This document shows positions 47,829 through 58,390 of a stretch of 64,000 nt of DNA, one piece after another. A program made the position numbers and the translations under genes. Origin of the DNA: Allium sativum (taxonomy: Eukaryota > Streptophyta > Magnoliopsida > Asparagales > Amaryllidaceae); NCBI GenBank assembly GCA_030737875.1, contig CM060912.1:456820310-456884309 (forward strand), in the 5' to 3' direction. Under the pieces are notes generated by a model. It was not told where the DNA came from. It saw only the letters and a list, made by a program, of their open reading frames with translations, and did no database searches. Positions within the stretch are counted from its first letter, which is position 1. The number at the start of each line of letters is the position of its first letter.

Positions 47829-48962
47829 TCAAGTAAAATAGCGGCAAAGGCGATCGTTGTCCCAAGCTCTGGGTATTGGGATGCCATCAACAGTTGTCAA
47901 TTTGAATGTGTCGTCTAGAAGCTTCTGGCTTATGATGTATAGGCCTACCTAATTTGGCCCGAAGACTCCAGTTCCCATCATCACTTTTTCCAGCATAAGA
48001 TCCCCGACTTCAAAGGTCCTTTGTTTAACTTTAGAGTTAAAATGCGTGGCAATTTTTCATTGATGAGCGGCTATTCTAAGCTATGCCACATCTCGTCTTT
48101 CCTCAAGTTGATCGAGAGCTTCAACGTGTAGCTTCTCGTTCTCTGCTTGGTTGAAATGGATTGTTTCATGTATAAGAACCTCTAAATCCACCGGAGTCAT
48201 CGCCTCTAAGCCGAATGCGAAGGAGAAGGGAGTGTTCCCAATAGCACAAAATTCCTTAAATTCCTCACTTTCAAACTACATTCCATTATCTGTGATTATT
48301 TTATGTGGTACACCATACCTACAATTGATTTTCTTCAAGACAAAGTTGATGACTTTCTTCGAGGTGATGGTGTCTAGTGGCTCTGCTTCAGCACATTTGG
48401 TGAAAAAATCGACAGCTACAATGGCATATATGAAGTTGGACTTCGCGGTTGGTAGTGCTCCAATTATATCAATGCCCCAGACAGTGAATGGCCATGGATT
48501 GACCATTTGAGTCAGCTCTGTGGATGGTGCTCTTGAGGTCTTCGTGAACCTTTGGCATCTGTCACACTTGCTGGTATAAGCTGCGGATTCTTGGTTCACA
48601 TCAGGCCATAAATAACCATATCGCAGAATTTTCTTGGCTAATGTCTGACCACCTGTATATCCTCCACAATCTCCATCATGTAGTTTTGCCAAGATTGCTT
48701 TAGATTTCTCTTTGGTAACACACTGGAGCAAAGGCATAGAGAAGCACCGCCCATATAACCGACCGTCTTGGATGAGATACATTGGAGCTTTTTGAAGAAA
48801 CTTCTTTTTCTTCTTTGGGTCAACCGGGAGCACACCATTAAGGAGATAATCTTTAATTAGAGTCATCAACAAATCTAGCTCTTCGTCCATTTCCATGATC
48901 CAATCTACGTCATTGTCATCAGTGTTGGGATTTGAGAGCACTTTGACTAGCACCAATTCCAA
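47829..48962 (-). pseudogene. T1 integrase
   Basis: H2C2 region and core: GGYTGGQTLAKKILRYGYLW, CDRCQRFTK, VNPWPFTVWGIDIIGALP (first catalytic D), IVAVDFFTKCAEAEPL, YGVPHKIITDNG (second D). The C-terminal part has PFSFAFGLEAMTPVDLEVLI and ends near RLCRYFT with a stop at 47829. Near 48234-48245 the sequence jumps from the region after the second D to PFSFAFG, deleting the segment with the catalytic glutamate. Further stops (TAG after the DNG motif, others downstream) are present. Tat-lineage wording throughout. Confidence 0.9.
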
Positions 48963-49790
48963 TAGTTAAGCATCTCCGGTACTGGCAAGCTTTGCAAGTG
49001 AGTCAGCCTTCATATTTTCTTCTCGAGGAACGTGTGTTAATGGTGTAGTAGTCCAGGCTATTGAGTAGTTCCTAATCATTTGAAAGGTAAGTTGGCAAAT
49101 TTCCTCCCTTCGCTTGAAACTCCCTTTTGACTTGACACACCACTAACTGCGAGTCACTAAAAATGTGCATGGCTTTCAATTGTAACTGTTTCGCATTCCT
49201 CAATCTAGAAATCAATGCTTCATACTCCGCCTCATTGTTCGTCGATGGAAATTCCGATCTCATGGCATATCATATTGAACGTCATTCAGGAGTCTCTACC
49301 ACTACTCCTGCCACTGAGCAATTCTCATACATAGCCCCATCCACGAACAACTTACATCGGGCAATTACTTCGATAGGCTCTTCCTTCTCATCTCCCATAT
49401 CCATAAACTCAGAAATGAAGTTTGCTAAAGCTTGTTTGTTGATTGACCTTCGAGGACGGTAAGTGATGTCATACTGGTTGAGCTCAATGTTCCACTTTAA
49501 TAACCTTCTCGAAGTCTCAAGACAAAACAGGACTTGCTTTAGCGGCTGATCTGCGAGTACCTTGATAGGATGAGCTTGGAAATATAGCTTGAACTTTTTC
49601 GAGGCTATGAGTAGACAATATGCGAGTTTCTCCAACTTGGGATTGTTCAGTTCTACCTCGGTAAGCCTCTTGCTGATGTAGTATACCGGCCTTTGAATTT
49701 TTGAATCCTCTTTGACCAAAGCTGCGCTCAATGCATGGGATCAAACTGCAAAATATATAAATAGATCTTCTCCATCTTTAGGCTTAGATA
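48963..49790 (-). pseudogene. T1 RNase H plus second (archaeal-type) RNase H
   Basis: First RNase H: SAALVKEDSKIQRPVYYISK, LEKLAYCLLIASKKFKLYFQ, VLADQPLKQVL. After a linker with DITYRPRRSINKQALANFIS comes a second RNase H: CKLFVDGAMYENCSVAGVVV, STNNEAEYEALISRLRNAKQ, HIFSDSQLVVCQVKREFQAK, with the D, E and D of the family visible. It is followed by HVPREENMKADSLAKLAST. Stops and a frame change occur near 49270 and 48970. Confidence 0.85.
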
Positions 49791-50700
49791 ACATTGAGGG
49801 TGCTTCCATATGTCTGACTAATTCCTCGAAGGCCACCTGACACTCTGGAGTCCAATGGAAGTCCTTCTTTTTCTCAATGCATCGAAAAGAGGAATACACC
49901 TACCTGTTTCCTTTGAAATGAAGCGATTTAGTGTAGCAATTTTCTCATCCAAACTTTGAAGCTCTTTCTTTATCCTGGGAGCCCACATCTTTCTCAATGC
50001 GGAAATCTATGGAGGGTTGTCTTCAATTCCCTTGGCATTAACCATAAATCCAAGGAATTTCTCCGATGCGACTCCAAACGAACATTTGAGAGGATTCAAC
50101 TTCATGTCGTACTTTCTTAAGGTATCAAACATCTTGACCAAATTCTCTAGATGGTCGTCTGCTCTTTTCAACTTTACCATCATGTGTCTATGTAGACCTC
50201 CATAGTCTTGCCAATTTGAGATTTGAACATTGAGTTGACGAGAAAATGATATGTTGCATCAGCATTCTTCGACCGAAACGACATTACTTTGTAGTAGTAT
50301 AAACCAACATCTGTGATGAAGCTCGTGTTTTCTTTTTCTGGCTCATGCATCATGATCTGATTATAGCCCGAATAGGCATCCATTGAAGATAAAAGCTCAT
50401 TCCCCACTGTCGCATCCGCAAGCTGATCGATTCTAGGCAGCAGGAAATTATCTTTGGGACATGCTTTATTAAGATCAGAATAGTCAAAACACACTTCCCA
50501 TTTGCTGTTGGGCTTTCTCACTAATATAGGATTCAACACCCTATCAGGATACGTGGATTCTTGGATAAAGTTATTCTCCATCAGCCTATCCACTTCTTCC
50601 TTGAGAGCCACTGACCTTTCAGGGCTTTGAATCCTTCTTTTCTACTTCATAAGTGTGACACTTGAGTCGATATTTAATGCATGAACCGCCACTTTGGGGG
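49791..50700 (-). pseudogene. T1 reverse transcriptase
   Basis: Shows DVFAWSRSDMCGISPKVAVH upstream, then VDRLMENNFIQESTYPDRVL, VCFDYSDLNKACPKDNFLLP, LLSSMDAYSGYNQIMMHEPE and GKTMEVYID at the catalytic site. One base is missing in the codon after YID, so the second catalytic aspartate is lost and the frame shifts. Thumb text (DTLRKYDMKLNPLKCSFGVA, EKFLGFMVNAKGIEDNPP) follows in another frame with stops. Confidence 0.9.
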
Positions 50701-51750
50701 ATATGCCACACATGTCAGAACGACTCCAAGCGAACACATCGAGATTAGCTCTAAGAAATACAACTAATTCCCTTTGCAACCTTTGGCACAACTGAGATCA
50801 TATCTTCAACACTCTATCAGGATCTCTAAGATGAACTGATATAGGAATTGTGATCTCAGCTGGTGCTGCTGGATCATCCCCTGCATTGGCTTTACGAGAG
50901 TCCATTTCTTTGTAAGCTCCACTATGCCCTCCAATGTGGGGGTCATGCCCTAGTTGTTATAAGGGGGATCATGAATGCGGAGAGAAGCCTCCACATTCTT
51001 TCCCTTATCTTTCTTCTTGGCCTCACACAACTTGCTGAGGTAGCATTCTCTTATAGTGTCTTAATCTCCCTTGATCACTTTGACGCTATTCTCAATGGGA
51101 AACTTCTTGGTCGAGCACCAAGGTGACAAAGCAATCTTGTAATCTGCTAGAGCAGGTCTGCCCAAGAATGTATTGTTGGTAGAAGTTTCATCAACCAGCA
51201 CAAAAGTCTACTTTAAGATGGCCACTTGTCTCCCTCTCCCAATTCAAAAAGAAAATCAATGGTTCCAATTGGTTGCTTAGGGACCCCGTGAACACCTGGA
51301 TTTTCGTTTGACATGCCTGAACGTCTGACATTGAACGCTTCATTTGGTTGAATGTCTTCCGAAATAGAACATTGACTAAGGCGCCGCAGTCCACAAGCAC
51401 CCTCTTGGCCATTGCCGGGACTATTTCAATAGTTATAACCATGGGATCTAGAGTGGGAGTTATCACACCATCTGCATCCTTTTCCTTGAATATGATGTCC
51501 TCGTAAGAGATCCTTCGCTGCTTTGCAGGAATTGTGCTGCTTAGAATCAGACATCTCTCCTTCTTTGGCTTTGAGTCTTCAGTATTAGCTTCATTTCTAT
51601 CACTCAAACAACCATCAACATCTTCCATGTCGTCGTTACGATTATGATCGAAAGCTGATGAATTTGCATTCTCCTCAAGGTCAACATCGACTCTTCGAGG
51701 TGGTGGATTTGATTGAGCGGTAAGAAGAGCATCCAACTTGTCCATCAAAG
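50701..51750 (-). pseudogene. T1 protease and linker
   Basis: RRISYEDIIFKEKDADGVIT, then MAKRVLVDCGALVNVLF at the active site, where the family expects D-S/T-G and this copy has DCG. Downstream NTFLGRPALADYKIALSPW and RECYLSKLCEAKKKDKGKNV belong to the linker before RT. Frames change near 51190 and 51060. Confidence 0.8.
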
Positions 51751-51751
51751 C

Positions 51752-51958
51752 CTAGTTAGAAGTATCCATCCACAGATTCAAGTTGGCGACAACTAGACCC
51801 AACTCATCTCTAGTTACACCAGCTCCACCTACCGAACTTTGGCCGACTTTAAGGCGATAAGTTTGTGGTGTAGCTTTATTGGTGACATTATCAGAACCAC
51901 CTCTAATGGACTTACTTCCATATTTCTTCGGTATTTCCATTATCTTGGACAAGCTCAT
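51752..51958 (-). pseudogene. T1 gag C-terminal remnant
   Basis: MSLSKIMEIPKKYGSKSIRG to NLNLWMDTSN is an open frame just upstream of protease. Only the tail of gag remains, and I cannot see a zinc knuckle. Between it and the LTR only about 140 bp remain, so most of gag is deleted. Confidence 0.55.
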
Positions 51959-52079
51959 AAACTTTTAAGAAAATCTTTCAATTGGCCTGGATTTTAGACT
52001 TCGCGAATCTATCGTAGAAAACAGGCTTTAAACTTTGGCATCCCCAACAAATTTCTTGAATTTTAGATGTGGATATGCC

Positions 52080-52098
52080 TCCAGGTAGAGGCCAAAAA
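52080..52098 (-). other. T1 primer-binding site, diverged
   Basis: Sense TTTTTGGCCTCTACCTGGAG follows the LTR end. It resembles the TTGGCGCC.TCTGTGGG-type sites of Tat elements with several differences. Confidence 0.45.
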
Positions 52099-52681
52099 TG
52101 TTAATGCTAAGAATGGAACACTAACACCCCGAGAGGTGTGTGCACACCTTTAAGTTTTTTAGATCTAGATTAGGAGCAATCACAAACAAAAGCAGTAAGA
52201 ACAGAGAGAAATTATAGTGGTTCGACCTCAGTTTTGGCCTACATCCACTTTAATGGAAGACTTCATTATGATATTCGATATTACAAGGTACATATTCACT
52301 TTCATTTCATACATCTTCTCTATTTTATTTTACAATGAATTTCTCTTCTTTAAGATTCTATCTTCTTCAATCTCTTTCTATCTCCAAGATAGAAACGATC
52401 AATCCTCACAAGTACCAGTGATTATTGAAGTAAATCTTTGTTAATGGTAATCGGTGATGAACTTTGACGTTTTCCAGGATGGATTGATGATGAAGAATCT
52501 TTGATCTTGCATGAGAGAGCTTTAATGGAGTTTGAGTTGCTTCAGGGTGTTGGAAATGAAAATGGCAGCACTTTGTTGTACGAGAATTCGTCCCTCTTGA
52601 ATGTGCAAAGTAGCGGGGTATTTATAGGTGAAGTGTGGTGGAACTTGGAGTTATGTTGTGCATAGGATGATGAACCATCAT

Positions 52682-52985
52682 CGATCCACGCCCTGGAGTG
52701 GGCGTGATCCATCCTTTGTTGGTCCAGTTATCCGCCTCTTACTTGACTTAAACGATCCATCAGATGGACCAAGTACGATCCATCTGTTTGCTACACTTTG
52801 AGCTTAAGCGATCCATATTGATGGACCAAATGCTATCCATCATGCTAGATGTTGAGTGATCCATCGAGGAAAGGTAGCTGATGTAACATGATAAGGCACC
52901 GATCCATACTAATGGATCAGGTGCGACCCATCGTGCAAAAGCATGAACGATCCATCAAGAAAATAGTGGTCGGCCCATCATACTG
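52682..52985 (-). promoter_or_regulatory. GATCCATC / GATGGATC cluster in T1 U3
   Basis: Repeated GATCCATC and its complement GATGGA(T/C)C (for example 52706, 52754, 52777, 52858) at irregular spacing, starting about 55 bp upstream of the TATA box in sense. Confidence 0.6.
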
Positions 52986-53108
52986 GATTGTATCTAATCC
53001 ATGGAAATACGTTGCAAATGACACATCATCACGAGCTCGACCCATGAAATCAAGTTACCTGCAGTCCATCACTATAGATGTTAAAATGACCCTTGAGTTA
53101 TTATAATG

Positions 53109-53166
53109 GATTAACATATATATATATATATATATATATACATACATACATATATATATATATGTG
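53109..53166. repeat. (TA)n / (CATA)n microsatellite
   Basis: TA repeats with a short CATACATACATA interruption. Confidence 0.95.
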
Positions 53167-53180
53167 TCTTTGTAATAACA

Positions 53181-53427
53181 CATCCACAATTTTTATGTAT
53201 GCTTAAGCAAATACAAATTAACCCATGCTTTCACTCTTATGACAACACTCCAGAACAGCTCGCACATGCACTTAACTTTATTCGTTACGATTTCCTATTC
53301 CCTTGATGTGTCAAACACAAAGTAACAGCTAAAGAAAGGTGAAAGGTCTAACTCATAATGGCGTTGTTTAATTTAATTTATTTGTTTTCCTTTTTAAATA
53401 ATACATTCTTGATTTTTTAAGCTTATA
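53181..53427. other. Unassigned spacer between T1 and S4
   Basis: About 250 bp not matched elsewhere in the window. No ORF or motif. It may be host flank of T1 or an undetected part of it. Confidence 0.5.
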
Positions 53428-53711
53428 TGTAACAACCCAGCGAATTCGACACCCAAATTCCAACAATAATACATAAACCCATATTACTTGCCAGAACTTA
53501 AGTATAGAAAATACCAGATAGTTAATGAACGAAAATAGAGGGTGAGATAAGAAAGAAAGAAATATTAGAATAGAAGAAAACGAAGAAGTAGAACAACACG
53601 ACAACATCAGAGTCTCACATCACGGCGGAATAAAATATAATAGAGAAATAAAACTTTATTGAGAGCTTTAAAATAAAACTTACAATCATCAGAGTACATC
53701 AACACATCTTG

Positions 53712-54249
53712 ACAGTTATAATAATCTGTCCTCATATACAACACACAACGGAATAAGTATTAATACGTCTAATATCCTCGAACACTTCTTCTGAAGTTCA
53801 CGGCTTCCAAACCTAAACCTGGAAAACCCAGTCTAACCCGAGCATTACAAACACCGGATCAGTCTAGTGAACCAGAGCGAGAAAACTCGCTAAATTTATA
53901 AGCATCATCCAAGTTGATTTTAAAGTCAAACCATTTCTTTTCAAAAGAAAAGGATAATCGTAAGACTGATCCACATCTGGACAGTTATAATAAGATGTCC
54001 TCATATACAACATACATCAGAATAAATACTAATATGTCTAATCTCCTCCGGCATGTCTTCTGAAGTTCCCGGCTTCCAAATCCAAACTTGAAAAACCCGG
54101 TCTAACCCGAGTATTACAAATGTCGGATCAGTCTTGTAAACCATAGTGAGAAAACTCGCTAAGTTTATAAGCATCATCCAACTTGATTTTAAAGTCAAAC
54201 CATTTCTTTTCGAAATAAAAGGATAATCGTAAGACCGATCCACACATAA
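53712..54249 (-). repeat. 269-bp tandem duplication in S4
   Basis: ACAGTTATAATAA at 53712 and 53981 starts two copies. S3 has a single copy (about 37850-38120), so the duplication arose in the S4 lineage. Confidence 0.85.
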
Positions 54250-54563
54250 ACACGAATGGCTTTTACCTTACGATAACCCAAACCATTTTGAAATCGTATC
54301 TGATTCTGATATTATAATAATGTCTAAGCACAAATAAATAGCAATCTACCGGAACACTTGCATCTCACTCCCCATATATATCGTATACAACCAAAACCAC
54401 GGTCACTTATTGGATATTGGATTTCCAACTATGACAAGGTATGGAATTCCGATAGTGTATCTCTAGAGAGGAATACACTTGGTTCAACAAGAACATCTTG
54501 CAACGTGGCCACATATGATCAACCACTCATTTTGCTTGAGTGTATCGAATGTATATCACCAAC

Positions 54564-54568
54564 GGTTA
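54564..54568. repeat. Target-site duplication of G2 (GGTTA / AGTTA)
   Basis: GGTTA at 54564-54568 and AGTTA at 63595-63599. S3 carries the empty site ATCACCAACGGTTGGGATC (reverse complement of about 37536-37554). One base has diverged. Confidence 0.85.
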
Positions 54569-54829
54569 TGTAATTTTAAACAATAAAATTAACAAATTTA
54601 AGAACACTTAATTTTTGAAAGAAGAATTAATTAAAATGGGTTGCCTCATTGCGTTCGTCTCGGAATTCTGCTTGGGATAGAGTCTGAGTTTGTGTGAATC
54701 GGACACCGTATGAAAAAGTTATGAGGCTCTGAAGATTTAAAAGATAAGAAGAATTAAAATAAATAATTTGAAATTCAAAACCCAGAAAAAGAGAGAGCGG
54801 GAAAAATCATGCCCAAGGGTGTTGACCCC

Positions 54830-54885
54830 TATGAGGGGTGTCGACACCCATGGAGGGGTGTCGACACCCTTAGGGGGGTGTCGAC
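54830..54885 (+). promoter_or_regulatory. GTCGAC cluster, G2 5' LTR
   Basis: GTTGAC 54830, then GTCGAC at 54840, 54860 and 54880: a 20-bp period with GGGGTGTCGACACCC palindromes, about 130 bp upstream of the TATA box. Confidence 0.65.
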
Positions 54886-55012
54886 CCCTTTTCAGATCCA
54901 GACAGAAATTTATGGAAAGCTTCCAGATGACATGTTTTTCTGTTTTGTATGGTTCTGATGGCTCCTAATCTAATCTAAAGGTCCTAGTTCACCCTATACA
55001 CCTATAAATAAG

Positions 55013-55020
55013 AACCTAAA
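55013..55020 (+). promoter_or_regulatory. TATA box, G2 5' LTR
   Basis: TATAAATA in CACCTATAAATAAG. Missing from the 3' LTR owing to its deletion. Confidence 0.7.
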
Positions 55021-55880
55021 CCTAACCCTAATTTCATTACACTAATTCATGCGCCTCCATGCTGCTCTAATCTAAATTAACCTAGCCTTTCTTCTCCAAC
55101 CAAAATCAAAGTAGAGATTTAGAGATAGTTCTTCTTCGATAATCAAATTAGAAGAATATTCAAGATCATATTTACTAAAACAATGCCTAATTCTCTTTTC
55201 TAAGAATCGTATCGCTGTGAGTCTATGTTAATTTCACATATAATTAAATTAAAAAGTAATTGTGATAGGATTGTAAATTGGATCTAATGTATATGCCTAT
55301 GACTGAAATAAATCTTATCAAGCTCGTAAATACTTATCTTTCAGATTCATACCAATAAATCTATCATATGCCTTTCTGATCCATTTTATCGTTATATGCC
55401 TATTTATATTTCATATGTGTGTTCTTATGTTTATGCCAGTTTTGATGTTTTGATTCTCTTCCCTTCTTCTTTTCCTTTTTCTTTATGAGATTAGGCTAAC
55501 TTCGAGCCTAACGTATTGCATTGAGATTTACGCACGAATGACGTTGGAACGATTGGGAAAAATTGGGGAAATATGCAATAAAATGAGGTTTGGCATAAAT
55601 TGTTGGTGAATATGGAAAATTGATTTGGGCATAATTGAGTATAACTTGTATACATGAGATTAGGCATAAATTGGATTGGAATTTATGGTAACTGGGAAAT
55701 CACCATAATCCAAGATTTGAAATTGAATTAAGAAAGAGATAATGAACGCAAATTGATTTGGGCATAATTTGGATTAAAAATTATAAACATAATTAAGATT
55801 GGAAATTATGGGTGATTGGAATATATTGTAATCCAAGATTTGAAATTGGGATTTCAATTAAGAAGGTGAAAATGAACGCC

Positions 55881-55978
55881 TAAGACATGTGCTTAGATTC
55901 CGATTGTGGTAGAAGTATGCCCGGAACCGGCCAACATATCCAGCATCCGCAATTTGGTAATCTAATGTGAGAGGTCAA
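55881..55978 (+). other. Paired stem-loop, copy 1 (G2 5' LTR)
   Basis: TTAGATT pairs with AATCTAA. ATTGTGG pairs with CCGCAAT (one G.U). Loop GCCCGGAACCG...CATATCCAGC is the complement of the loop on the minus-oriented elements, as expected for a plus-strand element. Confidence 0.75.
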
Positions 55979-56006
55979 GGGCAGAAATTAGATGCGTAAT
56001 AATGCA

Positions 56007-56104
56007 AAGACGCAAGGTTAGATTCGGATTGCGGTATAAGCCTGCCCTTAACCGCCCGACATATCCAGCAACCGCAAGACGATAATCTAATGTGGGAGGT
56101 CTTG
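56007..56104 (+). other. Paired stem-loop, copy 2 (G2 5' LTR)
   Basis: TTAGATT 56019-56025 pairs with AATCTAA 56085-56091. TTGCGGT pairs with ACCGCAA. AAGAC with GTCTT closes the base. Confidence 0.75.
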
Positions 56105-57633
56105 CAAGATTACAGTTATAATGAATTAATGAACACTTAACCAAGATAAGACATGGGGATAATAAAGGGTTAAGTGGGTAACATGGGTAGCATGTGAAAC
56201 ATAATTAAAGCACTTAACCAACATAAGACACGTGATTAGACATGGGGATAACAAAGGGTTAGGTGGGTGACATGGGTAGCATGTATTACATGGGTAGCAC
56301 GTATAACGTAAATAATGAACACTTAACCAATATAAGACATGTGGTAAAACATGGGAATAGTAAAGGGTTTAAGTGGGTGACATGGGTAGCATGTGAAACA
56401 TAATAAAAGCACTTAACCAAGATGATACATGTGATTAGACATGGGGATAAAGAGGGGTTAAGTGAGAATTCCTAGTGGCGACCAAGCTTAGGAGGGAAGC
56501 TTGTGTCAAGTGGATGGACCCTTTTCAACCAGTAACCCATTTTAGTATCTATATAAGCTCGAACTAGGTCGAGGACAGGGACACGCTTACTGGTGTTGAT
56601 TGTAAGAGGTCAATAAAGAGTTAGCAATGACAGTGCAAGTCCAACGGAGTCATGTGCGTGCGTGGGTCCGGGCAGGTAGGTAAGACGTTGTTGCATCGTG
56701 TAGGTATAAGATGTGCATTTCAGTAGTATCGGGATTGCCACCTTAGGGTGTGATACACTCTATTATGGGACCAGCACAGGTATCTATAAGGTTAGGGAGC
56801 CGATCGAATGGGGAGGGTAGTGGGTGCAACTAGTGGTGATAGGAGCAAGTGGGGCACCTATGAGAGCAGCTAGGAGTACACGAAGCTACCATTATTATGA
56901 TTAGTAGGGAGGGTACAACTTGTGGTGTTAGGAGCAAATGGGGCACCTACGAGAGCAACTAGGAGTACATAATCAAATAAGGAGGATTGTGGGTAGGCGC
57001 ACAAAGGTTACCTATAATGGCAGCTAGAAGTACGCGAAACTATCATTGTTTTATTTAGCCAAGAGGGATCATCTTTTAGTATGAAACTAGTATTGGTGCA
57101 GTGCAGAGAATATCTTATAGTGGTTAGAAGCGCAGTCAACGTTACATCCTGTTCGTCTTGTTACCTTGTAACCTCTTATATCCAGTTTATGTTCTTATCA
57201 CGTCGCTTTACTAATTATATTGTTAAATTCACTGGACACGCCAGACTTTATGTCTGACCCTTTTTGTTTCGCCTCTTTTCTTTCCTTCCCCCCTCCCCAC
57301 CCCCGGTTCTTAGGGTTTGAATCATACTTTCCTGCTTGAAGTACCGAAAGAAATGCTTAGCTTTGTTTCTCTTTCGTATGGCATTTTGGATTAGGGATTA
57401 TGGTTTTAAAAATTATGTACTCTGATGGCTTTTGTACAAGACTGATATTATATACTTGGTTTTGGTGCAATGGGGACAAAGATGTAACCAAACTTATTTC
57501 TGTTTCATCTGCAATAAAGTTATAAGTTTTTCAAGTACTATTCTATGCATCTGTCTTGTAATATTCTGTTCTGTTTACTTATATCGCTCCATGAAACTTA
57601 TGAGTGGAATTAACGGACGTGGGGTATTACACG

Positions 57634-57645
57634 TAGTATCAGAGC
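57634..57645 (+). other. Primer-binding site of G2
   Basis: TAGTATCAGAGC, one mismatch from the initiator tRNA-Met site of G1, two bases after the LTR. Confidence 0.85.
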
Positions 57646-57979
57646 TGAAGGTTACCTGTCAGATAAAGGATTTTGAAAGCTGGTTTCAAAATGGTTTTAA
57701 AAGAAGTATTTTCAAAAGAAAAGTTTGTTTTGAAAGACATATTCGCCAAAGCCATATGCATTATCTTTTGATTTTTCTGTTTGAATCCTTGTTTCCTTCT
57801 TTTCTTAGTCTCCGGGGCTCCTGGCTTTCTAGGAGGCAACCTCATCGCGGCATGGTTCCGTAGGCATGATGAGACTACGGCGCCTGTCGAAGGGCAAAGA
57901 AGTTCCTAACTTCCATCTATAGCTGCAGTAGTTTCACCTGCAGCTAATTTTCTTTCCAGATTTGTAGGGTTTTCCACAC

Positions 57980-58390
57980 GATGGAGGCAATTTTAGAGAA
58001 ACTTGTTAACATGTTTCACAAGGATGAGGATGAGAATGAGAATGAGAATGAGGGGGGTTTGGGCTAAGGAGCACAGCCCAAGGATGAGAAACTCATGGAT
58101 ATAGCCTTGATGCATAAAGAAGATAAAGGAGAAAAGAAGGAGGTCAAGGTTGAAGAATCACAGAATAAGGAAGTGGAACCTAAGAAGGGTGGAAAGAACT
58201 ATAGAACCCGAGAAAAGAGGAAGTGTCATTACCGAGGAATGGTGGGTCATACATAGCCAAAGACCGTAGGAAGAAGAAAAAGAAGACTAGTTGTTATCAT
58301 TGCAGAGAGACATGACATCTTATCAGGGATTGTCCAAAAAGGCAAGGGAAAGGACAAAGTACAGGATCTTCCGGAAGACAGCTGCATGCT
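57980..58390 (+). pseudogene. G2 gag remnant with zinc knuckle
   Basis: Opens with MEAILEKLVNMFHKDEDENE and a GAGAATGA-type micro-repeat, then many stops. Near 58285-58335 SCYHCRET is followed by a TGA codon and HLIRDCPKRQG: a CCHC knuckle with its C, C, H and C readable but a stop where a glycine is usual. The body of gag is missing. Confidence 0.75.

Larger units (their letters stand above)
44998..53180 (-). mobile_element. T1: Tat-lineage Ty3/gypsy relic, left LTR missing
   Basis: In minus-strand sense: LTR (52099-53180), diverged primer-binding site, gag tail, protease, RT, RNase H, a second archaeal-type RNase H and integrase, with the polyprotein end at 47829. Then come a spacer with 185-bp tandem repeats and an ORF on the opposite strand. 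The second RNase H and the antisense ORF downstream of pol are known traits of the Tat group (for example Grande). The 3' LTR is absent: T1 is joined directly to L4 at 44997, so an illegitimate junction or deletion removed it. Confidence 0.85.
52099..53180 (-). repeat. T1 LTR (5' LTR in sense), about 1.08 kb
   Basis: Plus-strand left edge TGTTAATGC and right edge TAATAACA give TGTTA/TAACA inverted ends. Contains a TATA box (52621-52628, TATTTATA on plus) and the GATCCATC cluster. Right edge is inferred since the other LTR is missing and no TSD can be tested. Confidence 0.55.
54569..57631 (+). repeat. G2 5' LTR
   Basis: Starts TGTAATTTTAAAC. Compared with the 3' LTR start (TGTAACACCCCGTAATTTTG) ten bases are missing between two GTAA repeats. 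Ends GGGGTATTACA. Carries GTCGAC cluster, TATA box, paired stem-loops, CACTTAACCAAGAT/GGGTAGCATG repeats (56130-56460) and a CTGCAATAAAG motif near 57510. Confidence 0.92.

Noticed and set aside
57432..57863. 143-codon ORF across the end of the G2 5' LTR
   Set aside because: It crosses the LTR edge and primer-binding site; not conserved in the 3' LTR.
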